Below, in pieces: positions 8,387 through 17,636 of a stretch of 64,000 nucleotides of DNA. A program made the translations under genes and the position numbers. The notes beneath the pieces were generated by a model that saw nothing but the letters and a program-made list of their open reading frames with translations, had not been told where the DNA came from and searched no databases. Location of the stretch: contig NZ_BMVF01000003.1 of assembly GCF_014650575.1 (NCBI RefSeq), positions 372,001 through 436,000 on the forward strand, read 5' to 3'. The number at the start of each line of letters is the position of its first letter. Position 1 is the stretch's first letter. The stretch comes from Streptomyces naganishii JCM 4654 (lineage in GTDB: Bacteria > Actinomycetota > Actinomycetes > Streptomycetales > Streptomycetaceae).

Positions 8387-8986
8387 ATGAGCGATGACCA
8401 CACGCACGTCCGGGAGTTCTTCGGCGCCCGTGCCGCCGACTGGGACAGCAGGTTCCCCGACGACGGCCCCGCCTACGCGGCCGGGGTGGCCGCACTGGGG
8501 CTGCGCGAGGGCGACCGTGTGCTCGACGCGGGGTGCGGCACGGGCCGGGCTCTGACACCGCTGCGTGCGGCCGTGGGGCCGTCCGGGCTCGTCGTGGGAG
8601 CCGATCTCACTCCGGCCATGCTGGAGGCCGCCGTACGGGCCGGACGGGACCGGGACGGACGGCTGCTGCTCGCCGACGTGGGCACGCTGCCGCTGAGGTC
8701 CAGGGCGCTCGACGCCGTGTTCGCCGCAGGTCTCATCGCGCACCTCCCCGACCCTGCCGGAAACCTGCGGGAGTTGCGCCGGGTGGTACGTCCCGGCGGC
8801 CTCCTCGCCCTCTTCCACCCCATCGGCCGGGCGGCACTCGCCGCGCGCCAGGGACGCCGGATCACGCCCGACGACCTCCGCGCGGAGGACAACCTGCGGC
8901 CGCTGCTGGCCGGTTCGGGCTGGCGCATGACGTCCTACGCCGACGAGGACGCCCGCTTCCTGGCACTGGCCGTACGCGCGGACTGA
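8387..8986 (+). CDS. Class I SAM-dependent methyltransferase (UbiE/Methyltransf_11 type)
   Basis: A 199-residue Rossmann-fold methyltransferase. Motif I is VLDAGCGTGRALTPL (about residues 44-58), motif II is VVGADLTPAMLEAA, and the later strands LLLADVGTLPL and VFAAGLIAHLPDP are as expected for Methyltransf_11; VVRPGGLLALFHP is motif III. The substrate is unknown. An ATG three codons earlier (8378) lies only one base from AGGGAG, so the second ATG is the better start. It is divergent from the MHYT gene and convergent with the MpaB-type oxygenase. Confidence 0.87.
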   Translation: MSDDHTHVREFFGARAADWDSRFPDDGPAYAAGVAALGLREGDRVLDAGCGTGRALTPLRAAVGPSGLVVGADLTPAMLEAAVRAGRDRDGRLLLADVGTLPLRSRALDAVFAAGLIAHLPDPAGNLRELRRVVRPGGLLALFHPIGRAALAARQGRRITPDDLRAEDNLRPLLAGSGWRMTSYADEDARFLALAVRAD

Positions 8987-8996
8987 CGCGCCCTGC

Positions 8997-9021
8997 CCGG
9001 GCCTCGGCCGGCGGGGCCCGG
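8997..9021. terminator. GC-rich hairpin between convergent genes
   Basis: CCGGGCC at 8997-9003 pairs with GGCCCGG at 9015-9021 across an 11-base loop, in the 43-base gap between the methyltransferase and oxygenase stops. There is no T-tract; the location in a convergent gap supports a terminator role. Confidence 0.5.
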
Positions 9022-9029
9022 CCGGCGGT

Positions 9030-9938
9030 TCACCGGGCGGATTCGCTCGCCGGGCCGCCGGTGTGCCGCACGGGGCAGCCCCGCAGACCGGGCACCGGCC
9101 AGGTGCCCAGGTCGGCGATCCGGTAGCCGTCCGGGTAGTTCTTGATCTCCCAGTTCTGCCGCGCGAAGTGCGGCGACCGGCGCGGCGGCATGAGCCGTAC
9201 GGCGCGGCCCCGGGCCCGCACGGCCCGGCGCACGAACGCACGGGTGAGCGCACTCGGGGGCTCGTAACGGAAGGCCCGCAGCAGCGGTTCGTCGAGCAGC
9301 GCGAGGGTCGACGTGCGCAGCAGGGGCGCGAGGGCACGCGGGTACCAGGACGCCATCAGGGCGAGCGTGGCGTCGGACACCGCGCGTGACCGCTCGTCCC
9401 AGCCGAAGTGAGCCTCCTCATAGGCGTCGAGGTGGGCCTCGAACTCCTCGTAGGACTCCGGGATGTCCTTGATGCCCATGTGCCGGCCGAGCGTGCGGTA
9501 GTGGACGGTGGACGCGACGACCTCGTGACGGGAGAGCCGGCGCCAGCCGTAGGCGTCGATCCACCGCTTGGGCATGACGACGAAGGTGCACAGCACGTAC
9601 CGCATGTCGTCGTTGCTGATGTCGTAGCTGCGGTGCATGCGGTTGATGCGGCGGATGGCCTCGCGGCCCTGCTCGCTGGCGAAGCCGTGCTCGACGACGG
9701 CGTCGAGGAGCAGCGAGGTGTCGTCGTAGCGCTTCTGGGTGCGCTCGGTGAGTTCGGCGGTCTCCGCGAGCAGGCGGCCGATGCTGGGGACGGCGTACGT
9801 ACGGTAGAGGGCCAGTTCCAGGGAGCGGGTCATGTCCCAGGGGAACTCGTAGGCGGCGCAGAGCCGGTAGATCTCCGAGGCGTCCGCCACCGGGTCCATC
9901 CGGCGGATCTGCTCGAGCCGTTGGAATCGCTTCGCCAC
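9030..9938 (-). CDS. Oxygenase MpaB family protein (DUF2236-like)
   Basis: A 302-residue protein of the family now called oxygenase MpaB, related to heme-containing latex-clearing proteins (Lcp). Recognisable segments are FPWDMTRSLELALYRTYAVP near residue 30, the repeated RR-x-NRMHRSYDISNDDMRYVL region that supplies family His/Arg residues, and VVASTVHYRTLGRHMGI. No signal peptide is visible. The substrate is unknown; the namesake acts in mycophenolic acid biosynthesis. The start is a GTG (VAKRFQRLEQ) preceded by GAGGGG; the frame stays open for almost 300 codons more, but the protein family begins here. Confidence 0.8.
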   Translation of the reverse strand: MAKRFQRLEQIRRMDPVADASEIYRLCAAYEFPWDMTRSLELALYRTYAVPSIGRLLAETAELTERTQKRYDDTSLLLDAVVEHGFASEQGREAIRRINRMHRSYDISNDDMRYVLCTFVVMPKRWIDAYGWRRLSRHEVVASTVHYRTLGRHMGIKDIPESYEEFEAHLDAYEEAHFGWDERSRAVSDATLALMASWYPRALAPLLRTSTLALLDEPLLRAFRYEPPSALTRAFVRRAVRARGRAVRLMPPRRSPHFARQNWEIKNYPDGYRIADLGTWPVPGLRGCPVRHTGGPASESAR

Positions 9939-10031
9939 GCCGCCCCTCTTCTGTCGTCCGAGCTCCAACTCTACGTTGAGTGGCAGCACATGAACGCTCC
10001 GCGTCGGAACCAGGCAGGGGAAGGTGCCCGT

Positions 10032-10331
10032 ATGTTCGGCAGGCTCCGCACGTCCTTCACCAGATTCGCCGGCTCCTCGCACAAAGCCGCGGACGGCGGC
10101 GGCCGCGACGGCCGGTCCTCCAACCTGTTCGAGGCGGCCGCCGCCTATGTGTCGGCCTGCGCGGAGGACGACCAGGAAGGGATCGACGAGGCCGCGACCT
10201 GGGTCTCGCCGGAGGCCCTCTCGTTCGGCGTGAACGAACTGGCGTGCCGTGCCGTGATCGCCCTGGCGCGTGAGCGCGACCAGTCGCCGCGGACCGTGGC
10301 CCGGTCCCTGCTGGGACTGCCCGCGGCGTGA
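10032..10331 (+). CDS. Small conserved protein of unknown function
   Basis: A 99-residue acidic, helix-rich protein. After a short basic N-terminus (MFGRLRTSFTRFAG) and a Gly/Ser/Asp linker, residues about 36-99 form a predicted helical bundle (SNLFEAAAAYVSACAEDDQE, then VNELACRAVIALARERDQSP). No motif gives a function. GGGGAAGG lies just upstream of the ATG. It is divergent from the oxygenase gene and has its own strand-mate 135 bases downstream, which has a separate promoter-like sequence. Confidence 0.7.
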   Translation: MFGRLRTSFTRFAGSSHKAADGGGRDGRSSNLFEAAAAYVSACAEDDQEGIDEAATWVSPEALSFGVNELACRAVIALARERDQSPRTVARSLLGLPAA

Positions 10332-10402
10332 AGCGTGCCACCAAGAGGTCGTTTCGCCCCTCTCCAGGTGGAAACCTGCAGGTCCGCGTGGCCTGGGGAG
10401 TC

Positions 10403-10432
10403 GTGACAACGGCGCCGCACTCGCACTAGGGT
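10403..10432 (+). promoter_or_regulatory. Vegetative-type promoter upstream of the 317-residue protein gene
   Basis: GTGACA (10403-10408) and TAGGGT (10427-10432) are separated by 18 bases and resemble the sigma-HrdB -35 and -10 elements. The downstream gene starts 34 bases after the -10. No experiment supports this; it is a sequence match only. Confidence 0.5.
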
Positions 10433-10466
10433 GCGCGCCGATGGACGAACCGATGGGGAGGCTGGA

Positions 10467-11420
10467 ATGGCCGGGACGGACGAGGACGCCGTCGCCGCCG
10501 AGAACGATGCGCTCTTTGTGCTGACGGCGGTACTGCTGACGCCGGCGCAGTTCCCGAGTGTGCTGGGCGACGACTATCCGGAGGCCTGCGCGGCGCTCGG
10601 CCTGGCGCCGCTCGCCGACGGATACGGCCTGGTGCTGGGGCAGGACGGTGACGGCGCGCGGTGGACGGTCGTCATCGACGACGTGTCGCTGGTCGCCGTG
10701 GCCATCGCGTCGTGGGACTGCGGCATGGAGTACGACCTGTCTCCCGACGAGCGCACGGTCGTAGCCGCTCTGCCGGGCTGGCCCCTCGCGGTCGCCGTCG
10801 CGGCACCCGGAGTGCCCGCGCCGCACGATCCGGAGCCGGACGCCGGGGACGGGCCGGTGCTGACGCCGCCCGACACCAGCACCTGGGGACCGGCTCAGCG
10901 CAGGCTGGGCGCGGACGAGATCGCACTGCGGTGGGCCCTGTGGCGGGAGAGGATCGACGACTCCGCCTTCGCCCCGGTGAACCGGCCGGCCGGGGCGGAC
11001 GGACCGGTCTCATCGGATGGATCGGCCGCGTCGGATGGATCGGACGGGGCACCGTCCGCCAAGGGCAGCGGGGACGGCGCGACCGGCTCTGGGGATCGCA
11101 CGGATGGCGCCGGCCGCTCGGACGGCAAGGACAGCGGGGCCGCGTCGCCAGGGCACACCGGGATCCGGCGCGTCCTCGCGGAGGCACGGGCGTACGTGGA
11201 CTCGCCGCCGCCGCTCGGCCGGGTGCGGTCGGCGTTCGCCCCGGGCGAGGCGCGGACCCTGCGCGCGGACGGGCCCGGCTGGTCCATGGTGGCCCGCACC
11301 GACGACATCGCCTTCGTCCTCCTCGACGAGGAACCCGGTGAGGTCCTGCCGGTCGGCCGGGGCCCGGAGCTGCCCGGCCTGCTGGAGGCACTCGACAAAC
11401 TGGCGGTGCGCCCCAGCTGA
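10467..11420 (+). CDS. Conserved protein of unknown function with a long Ser/Gly/Asp linker
   Basis: A 317-residue soluble protein in three parts. Residues 1-175 form a folded N-terminal domain (LFVLTAVLLTPAQFPSVLGD, VVIDDVSLVAVAIASWDCG). Residues about 176-230 are a low-complexity linker built from Asp, Gly and Ser with ATCGGATGG repeats in the DNA. Residues 235-317 form a C-terminal domain (RRVLAEARAYVDSPPPLGRV, WSMVARTDDIAFVLLDEE). I do not recognise the family. The ATG is preceded by an excellent GGGGAG at six bases. The linker looks like a repeat-expanded hinge. Confidence 0.75.
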   Translation: MAGTDEDAVAAENDALFVLTAVLLTPAQFPSVLGDDYPEACAALGLAPLADGYGLVLGQDGDGARWTVVIDDVSLVAVAIASWDCGMEYDLSPDERTVVAALPGWPLAVAVAAPGVPAPHDPEPDAGDGPVLTPPDTSTWGPAQRRLGADEIALRWALWRERIDDSAFAPVNRPAGADGPVSSDGSAASDGSDGAPSAKGSGDGATGSGDRTDGAGRSDGKDSGAASPGHTGIRRVLAEARAYVDSPPPLGRVRSAFAPGEARTLRADGPGWSMVARTDDIAFVLLDEEPGEVLPVGRGPELPGLLEALDKLAVRPS

Positions 11421-11596
11421 CCGTCGGGCCGTGACCGCTTCACCTCCACACCGCATGTCTTCCCCCTCCATGCCGAGCCACGTCTCCATGTGGCGCTGAC
11501 CCATGGATGACGCGGAGTCGGGACCCCACGATGGGGCAGCCCCGGGCTCGTCCCGTGTGCTGTCCCACCGTTGTCCCGCGTGCTCTGGAGGCCGTC

Positions 11597-13003
11597 ATGC
11601 GTCTGCCCCGAGGTGTCCCGTTCGTCGCCGCCGCCCTGGTGACGGCGGCCTTCTTGTGCCCGGCTCCCGCCGGTGCCGCGGAAGGGGGTGGAAGCGGACA
11701 GGGCCATGACGGGCACTGTGCGCGCCAGGAGCGCGTGCGGGTGCCGGGCGCGTCCTTCCAGCAGGCGGCCTGTCTCCCCGATCTGACCACCGCCGGGCTG
11801 GCCGGCACCCCGTACACGGACACGGCCGACCAGGCGGGACTGACCGCACTGGGCACCCGCACCCCCTCCGGGGTCCCGGGAGTGCAGATCGACGGCTACT
11901 TCCCGGACTCCTCCCACTTCAACACGACGCACGGCTGGAACCACGACGCGCAGTTCGTGATCCGGCTGCCCGACCACTGGAACGGCGGTCTGGTGGTGAC
12001 GGGCGCGCCGGGCACCCGCAAGCAGTACGCCACCGACAAGGCGATCTCCGACCGGGTACTGGCACAGGGCTACGCCTACGCGGCCACCGACAAGGGCAAC
12101 AGCGGAGCCGACTTCTACCGCGACGGCACCCGGCCCGGCGACGCCGTCGCCGAGTGGAACGCGCGGACCACCCAGCTCACGCGCGCCGCCAAGCGCGCGG
12201 TCGCCCAGCGCTACGGACAGGCCCCGCGCCGCACCTACATGACGGGCATCTCCAACGGCGGCTACCTCACCCGCTGGCAGCTGGAGCACCACCCGGAGCT
12301 GTACGACGGCGGTGTGGACTGGGAGGGTGCGCTGTGGACGGCGGACGGTCCCAGTCTGCTCACCTCCCTTCCCACGGCGGTCGCCCGGACCCTGGGCTCG
12401 GCCGGCGACGCGGACATGTACGCCGTGGGCTTCGCGCGGGGCTCCGAGTTCCTGTGGCCGTACCACGAGCACGCCTACTGGGGTGTGACGCAGAAGATCT
12501 ACCGCGCCGAGTTCGACCCGGGTTACGACGAGGCCTGCCCGGGGCCGTCCGCCGGGACCACCGCCGAGCAGATCCTCGCGCCGTGCCCCTCCGACGCGAC
12601 GTACGACTACGCCTCCCGGCCCGCCTCCGTGCACAGCGCGGTGGCCCGCGTGGGGCTGACCGGGCGGATCGGCAAGCCGCTGATCACGCTGCACGGCGAC
12701 CTCGACGCGCTGCTGCCCAAGGCCGCGGACTCCGACGTGTACGCGCGCATGGTGGACGCGAGCGGACGCGGGGCGCTGCACCGGTACTACACGATCCAGG
12801 GCGGCACCCACGTCGACGGCCTGTACGACACGTATCCGGACCGGCTGCGCCCGATCCTGCCCTGCTACCGGTCCGCCTTCGACGCGCTGGTCTCATGGGT
12901 GGAGCGCGGTGTGCGTCCGCCCGCGGACCGGACCGTCGGCAGGCCCGCGAGCGGCGATGTGGTCGACTCCTGCGCCCTTGACGCGGCCACGCCGGGCCGT
13001 TAG
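11597..13003 (+). CDS. Secreted tannase/feruloyl-esterase-like alpha/beta hydrolase
   Basis: A 468-residue exported hydrolase. A Sec signal peptide covers about residues 1-28 (MRLPRGVPFVAAALVTAAFL then APAGAAE). The alpha/beta-hydrolase nucleophile elbow is TGISNGGYL (Ser in G-x-S-x-G), with the acid candidate in HGDLDALLP and the base in GGTHVDGLYD. Paired cysteines (GHCARQ, ACLPD, EACPG, LAPCPSD, LPCYRS) fit an extracellular disulfide-bonded enzyme. Its closest families are tannase/feruloyl esterase and the 3-hydroxybutyrate oligomer hydrolases; the substrate cannot be fixed from sequence. GGAGG lies eight bases before the ATG. Confidence 0.82.
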   Translation: MRLPRGVPFVAAALVTAAFLCPAPAGAAEGGGSGQGHDGHCARQERVRVPGASFQQAACLPDLTTAGLAGTPYTDTADQAGLTALGTRTPSGVPGVQIDGYFPDSSHFNTTHGWNHDAQFVIRLPDHWNGGLVVTGAPGTRKQYATDKAISDRVLAQGYAYAATDKGNSGADFYRDGTRPGDAVAEWNARTTQLTRAAKRAVAQRYGQAPRRTYMTGISNGGYLTRWQLEHHPELYDGGVDWEGALWTADGPSLLTSLPTAVARTLGSAGDADMYAVGFARGSEFLWPYHEHAYWGVTQKIYRAEFDPGYDEACPGPSAGTTAEQILAPCPSDATYDYASRPASVHSAVARVGLTGRIGKPLITLHGDLDALLPKAADSDVYARMVDASGRGALHRYYTIQGGTHVDGLYDTYPDRLRPILPCYRSAFDALVSWVERGVRPPADRTVGRPASGDVVDSCALDAATPGR

Positions 13004-13025
13004 CGCCTCAGCGGCCCGGTCGGTC

Positions 13026-13208
13026 TCAGCGGCCCAGCTCCTTGCGGGTGACGCGGCGCAGCCGGCGGCGCTGGGAGGGATCCAGCGCGAGGTACGCGGC
13101 GGCCGGGACTCCGAGGACTATCAGCAGGGCGGCCCACCAGGGCAGCCAGATCAGCAGGATGAGTCCGACCGCCACACCCCCTGCGGCGATCTTCGCGTTC
13201 TTCGACAT
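13026..13208 (-). CDS. Small single-hairpin membrane protein
   Basis: A 60-residue protein with two closely spaced hydrophobic helices (AAGGVAVGLILLIWLPWWAA and LIVLGVPAAAYLAL) and a strongly basic tail (RRRLRRVTRKELGR). No function is recognised. GGAGGCGACAG precedes the ATG. It is convergent with the esterase gene, whose stop is 22 bases away; that gap contains the direct repeat TCAGCGGCCC. Confidence 0.7.
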   Translation of the reverse strand: MSKNAKIAAGGVAVGLILLIWLPWWAALLIVLGVPAAAYLALDPSQRRRLRRVTRKELGR

Positions 13209-13389
13209 CTGTCGCCTCCTCCGCGGCCAGTGCCGCTCTCTGTCGTGAAAACGGCCCCGCCCTCCCGGCGGTTCCGGACGACGACCCTGATACGACCCTG
13301 AGACCCGCCCCTACTGGTGGGGCGGGCTCCAGGGCCGGGCTCGGCTCCAGGGCCGGGCTCGGCCCTGGGGCTTCCTGCCGGGGCGGGCG

Positions 13390-14445
13390 CTACCGCGTCC
13401 GCAGCGGTTCCCCGACGTCGTGCAGGTGGCGCAGTGCCTGACGGTAGGAGTCCACGAGGCCGGTCTCCGCATAAGGGATACCCAGCTTCCGGCAGTGGGC
13501 CCGCACCAGCAGCTGGGCCCGGCGCAGGTGGGGGCGCGGCATGCTGGGGAACAGGTGGTGTTCGATCTGGTAGTTGAGGCCGCCCAGGAACCAGTCCGTC
13601 AGGACCCCGCCACGGATGTTGCGGGAGGTGAGCACCTGGCGCCGCAGGTGCCCCCAGCGCTCGCCGTGCGGGTCGGGCATCTCCATGCCCTTGTGGTTGG
13701 GCGCGAAGGCCAGGCCCAGATGCAGTCCGAAGAGAGCCTGGTGCAGGGCCGCGAACGCCAGCGCCCTGCCCGGCGACAGGCAGGTGAGGAGCAGCGCGGC
13801 GCAGCCCACGAGGTGGGTGAGGAGCAGCGCGCCCTCCAACGCCCGCACCCGGGGCGGCTGCCGGCGCAGGTCCCGGAAGCTGTGGACCTTGAGGGCGACG
13901 CCTTCCAGGAGGGTGAGCGGGAAGAAGAACCAGGCCTGGTGGCGCGTGATACGGCGGCGCAGGCCCGTGCGCGTGCCCGCCTGCCCGGCGGTGAAGACCA
14001 GGACGTCCGCCGCGACGTCGGGGTCCTTGTCGATGTGGTTCGGATTGGCGTGATGGCGGTTGTGCTTGGTGTTCCACCAGGAGTAGCTCAGGCCCAGCAG
14101 CAGATTGCCGTGGATCAGGCCGATGACGCGGCCGGCCGCCCTGCTGCCCGTGATCTGCGCGTGGCCGGCGTCGTGACCTATGAAGGCCGTGCGGGCGCAG
14201 AGCACGGCGAGGGGCGGGGCGAGGAGCAGCGCCCACCAGGAGTCGCCGATCAGGAACAGTCCCGTGACGGCGGCGGCCAGGGCGAGCGCGTTCGCGGCGA
14301 TGGTGCGCGCGTACCAGGCGCGCCGGTACTCGAGCAGCCCCCGGTGCCTGACCTCGCGCAGCAGCGGTGCGAACTCACTGCCCGCGTGTGTCCCGCCGGC
14401 TCGGTCCTCGGAACTGTCCACGACGGCTGCGGCAGGCTGGGGCAT
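13390..14445 (-). CDS. Membrane fatty acid desaturase (acyl-lipid / acyl-CoA type)
   Basis: A 351-residue integral membrane desaturase with the three histidine boxes of the di-iron family: HDAGH (about residue 92), HNRHH (about 128) and QIEHH (about 290). Hydrophobic spans include ALALAAAVTGLFLIGDSWWA and LLAPPLAVLCA before box 1. The short third box QxxHH is typical of front-end and acyl-lipid desaturases. The role is membrane lipid unsaturation using O2 and an electron donor; no ferredoxin or reductase gene is adjacent. The ORF continues upstream, but MPQPAAAV is the first Met at the family boundary. GAGACCGAG upstream is a modest ribosome site. Confidence 0.88.
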   Translation of the reverse strand: MPQPAAAVVDSSEDRAGGTHAGSEFAPLLREVRHRGLLEYRRAWYARTIAANALALAAAVTGLFLIGDSWWALLLAPPLAVLCARTAFIGHDAGHAQITGSRAAGRVIGLIHGNLLLGLSYSWWNTKHNRHHANPNHIDKDPDVAADVLVFTAGQAGTRTGLRRRITRHQAWFFFPLTLLEGVALKVHSFRDLRRQPPRVRALEGALLLTHLVGCAALLLTCLSPGRALAFAALHQALFGLHLGLAFAPNHKGMEMPDPHGERWGHLRRQVLTSRNIRGGVLTDWFLGGLNYQIEHHLFPSMPRPHLRRAQLLVRAHCRKLGIPYAETGLVDSYRQALRHLHDVGEPLRTR

Positions 14446-14595
14446 GGCTCGGTCTCCGGCTTCCTCGGCGATGTTCTGACCTGAGGAAACGTACGGAGCG
14501 CAGGCTGCCCGGGACCATGGCGCCAGCCCCCGGGCATCCAGGGGGGACATCCCGCGCGGGCGAGGGGGGCTGGCTGCACCCGGCACCGTGGTGAC

Positions 14596-14647
14596 GGTCC
14601 CGTTGATCGCGGTGCACGCGCGCGCGTGCACCACGTTCAACGGGACC
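14596..14647 (-). terminator. 52-bp near-perfect palindrome after xylA
   Basis: It begins six bases beyond the xylA stop. The outer arms GGTCCCGTTGA and TCAACGGGACC and the inner arms GGTGCACGCG and CGCGTGCACC are exact inverted repeats, joined by four-base segments with two mismatches, and the loop is only CG. The hairpin is long and very stable, with no T-run, so it is a plausible factor-independent terminator for xylA or an RNA-stabilising structure. An operator role is less likely, as it lies downstream of the gene and 150 bases from the desaturase start. Confidence 0.75.
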
Positions 14648-14653
14648 CGGCTG

Positions 14654-16016
<1,363 letters not shown>

Positions 16017-17462
16017 ATGTCAGCAGCCGAGGGACCGCTCGTCGTCGGTGTGGACTCGTCCACGCAGTCCACCAAGGTGCTCGTCGTGGACGCGGCCACG
16101 GGGCAGGTCGTGGCGAGCGGCCAGGCGCCGCACACCGTCTCGTCCGGCGCGGGCCGCGAGAGCGACCCGCGTCAGTGGTGGGACGCCCTGTGCTCGGCGC
16201 TCCACCAGTGCGGTGACGCGGCGCACGAGGCCGCCGCCGTGTCGATCGCCGGCCAGCAGCACGGCCTGGTCACCCTGGACGGGCACGGCGAGCCCGTACG
16301 GCCGGCCCTGCTGTGGAACGACGTGCGCTCGGCTCCTCAGGCCCGTCGGCTGGTGGAGGAGCTGGGCGGCCCCAAGACGTGGGCGGAGCGCACGGGCAGC
16401 GTGCCGGGCGCCTCCTTCACGGTGACGAAGTGGGCGTGGCTGGCCGAGCACGAGCCGGAGGCGGTGCGGTCCACGGCGGCGGTGCGTCTGCCGCACGACT
16501 ACCTCACGGGGCTGCTGACCGGCCTGGGCACGACCGACCGCGGCGACGCGTCCGGCACGGGCTGGTGGGCGTCGGCGAGGGAGGCGTACGACGAGGAGAT
16601 CCTCGCCCATGTGGGACTCGATCCCGCGCTGCTGCCGCGGGTGGTGCGCCCGGGAGAGGTCGCGGGAACTGTGCGCGACAGCCATGAACTGCCGTTCTCC
16701 AAGGGCACCCTGGTCGCACCAGGCACCGGTGACAACGCCGCCGCCGCCCTGGGCCTCGGTCTGCGCCCCGGGACGCCGGTTCTGAGCCTCGGCACCTCGG
16801 GCACGGTCTACGCGGTGGCAAGGCAGCGCCCCGCGGACCCGTCCGGCACGGTGGCGGGCTTCGCCGACGCCGGCGGCGACTGGCTGCCCCTGGCCTGCAC
16901 CCTGAACTGCACGCTCGCGGTCGACCGCGTCGCCGCCCTCCTGGGCCTGGACCGGGAGGCCGTCGAGCCGGGCACGGACGTCACCCTCCTCCCCTACCTG
17001 GACGGGGAACGCACTCCGAACCTGCCCGCCGCCTCGGGACTGCTGTACGGTCTGCGCCACGACACCACCGCCGGACAACTGCTCCAGGCCGCCTACGACG
17101 GCGCCGTCCACTCCCTGCTCGGCGCGCTCGACCTGGTCCTCGACCAGGACGCCGACCGCACCGCACCGCTGCTGCTGATCGGCGGCGGCGCCCGGGGCAC
17201 GGCCTGGCAGCAGACGGTACGCCGGCTGTCCGGACGGCCGGTGCAGATTCCCCAGGCCAGGGAACTGGTCGCCCTCGGCGCCGCCGCCCAGGCCGCCGGG
17301 CTGCTCACCGGCGAGGACCCGGCCGCGGTCGCCCGCCGCTGGCGGACAGCCGACGGTCCGGTGCTGGAGGCCGTGGAGCGGGACGAGGAGACGCTGAGCA
17401 GGATCTCCGGGGTACTCTCCGACGCGGCCCCGCTGCTGGAGAGGGGGACGGGGGGCCGCTGA
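16017..17462 (+). CDS. xylB: Xylulokinase
   Basis: A 481-residue FGGY-family kinase that phosphorylates D-xylulose with ATP to xylulose 5-phosphate for the pentose phosphate pathway. The N-terminal phosphate motif is GVDSSTQSTKVLVVD, the substrate-binding region has SIAGQQHGLVTLD and LWNDVRS, the catalytic Asp lies in GTGDNAAAALGLGL (about residue 238), and the C-terminal adenosine motif is LLLIGGGARGTAWQQ. The length is typical. The start MSAAEG follows GGGAGAG; the frame is open upstream but lacks a ribosome site. The ROK regulator gene follows on the same strand. Confidence 0.96.
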   Translation: MSAAEGPLVVGVDSSTQSTKVLVVDAATGQVVASGQAPHTVSSGAGRESDPRQWWDALCSALHQCGDAAHEAAAVSIAGQQHGLVTLDGHGEPVRPALLWNDVRSAPQARRLVEELGGPKTWAERTGSVPGASFTVTKWAWLAEHEPEAVRSTAAVRLPHDYLTGLLTGLGTTDRGDASGTGWWASAREAYDEEILAHVGLDPALLPRVVRPGEVAGTVRDSHELPFSKGTLVAPGTGDNAAAALGLGLRPGTPVLSLGTSGTVYAVARQRPADPSGTVAGFADAGGDWLPLACTLNCTLAVDRVAALLGLDREAVEPGTDVTLLPYLDGERTPNLPAASGLLYGLRHDTTAGQLLQAAYDGAVHSLLGALDLVLDQDADRTAPLLLIGGGARGTAWQQTVRRLSGRPVQIPQARELVALGAAAQAAGLLTGEDPAAVARRWRTADGPVLEAVERDEETLSRISGVLSDAAPLLERGTGGR

Positions 17463-17636
17463 CAGCCACGGGCCGGCGGCAAGGGACCGGCACCACAGGC
17501 CGGCAGGCACCGGACCGGCGTTAGGGACCGAGCAGGCACCGGACGCGCACCAGGGACCGGCAGCCGCCGGACCGACACCACACGGCGGTGGGCGCACCGG
17601 CCCGCCCCGCGGACACCCACCGAGGACGACCCAGGC
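17463..17636 (+). repeat. GC-rich spacer with repeated ACCGG words between xylB and its regulator
   Basis: The 174-base gap holds three copies of AGGGACCG and two of AGGCACCGGAC in irregular order, plus several CCGGC words. No open frame with codon bias and no clear hairpin is seen. The repeats look like slippage products rather than a functional array. Confidence 0.5.

Noticed and set aside
10365..10378. CAGGT-GGAA-ACCTG hairpin as a terminator after the 99-residue protein
   Set aside because: The 5-bp stem is too weak for a confident terminator call; it may be a chance palindrome.
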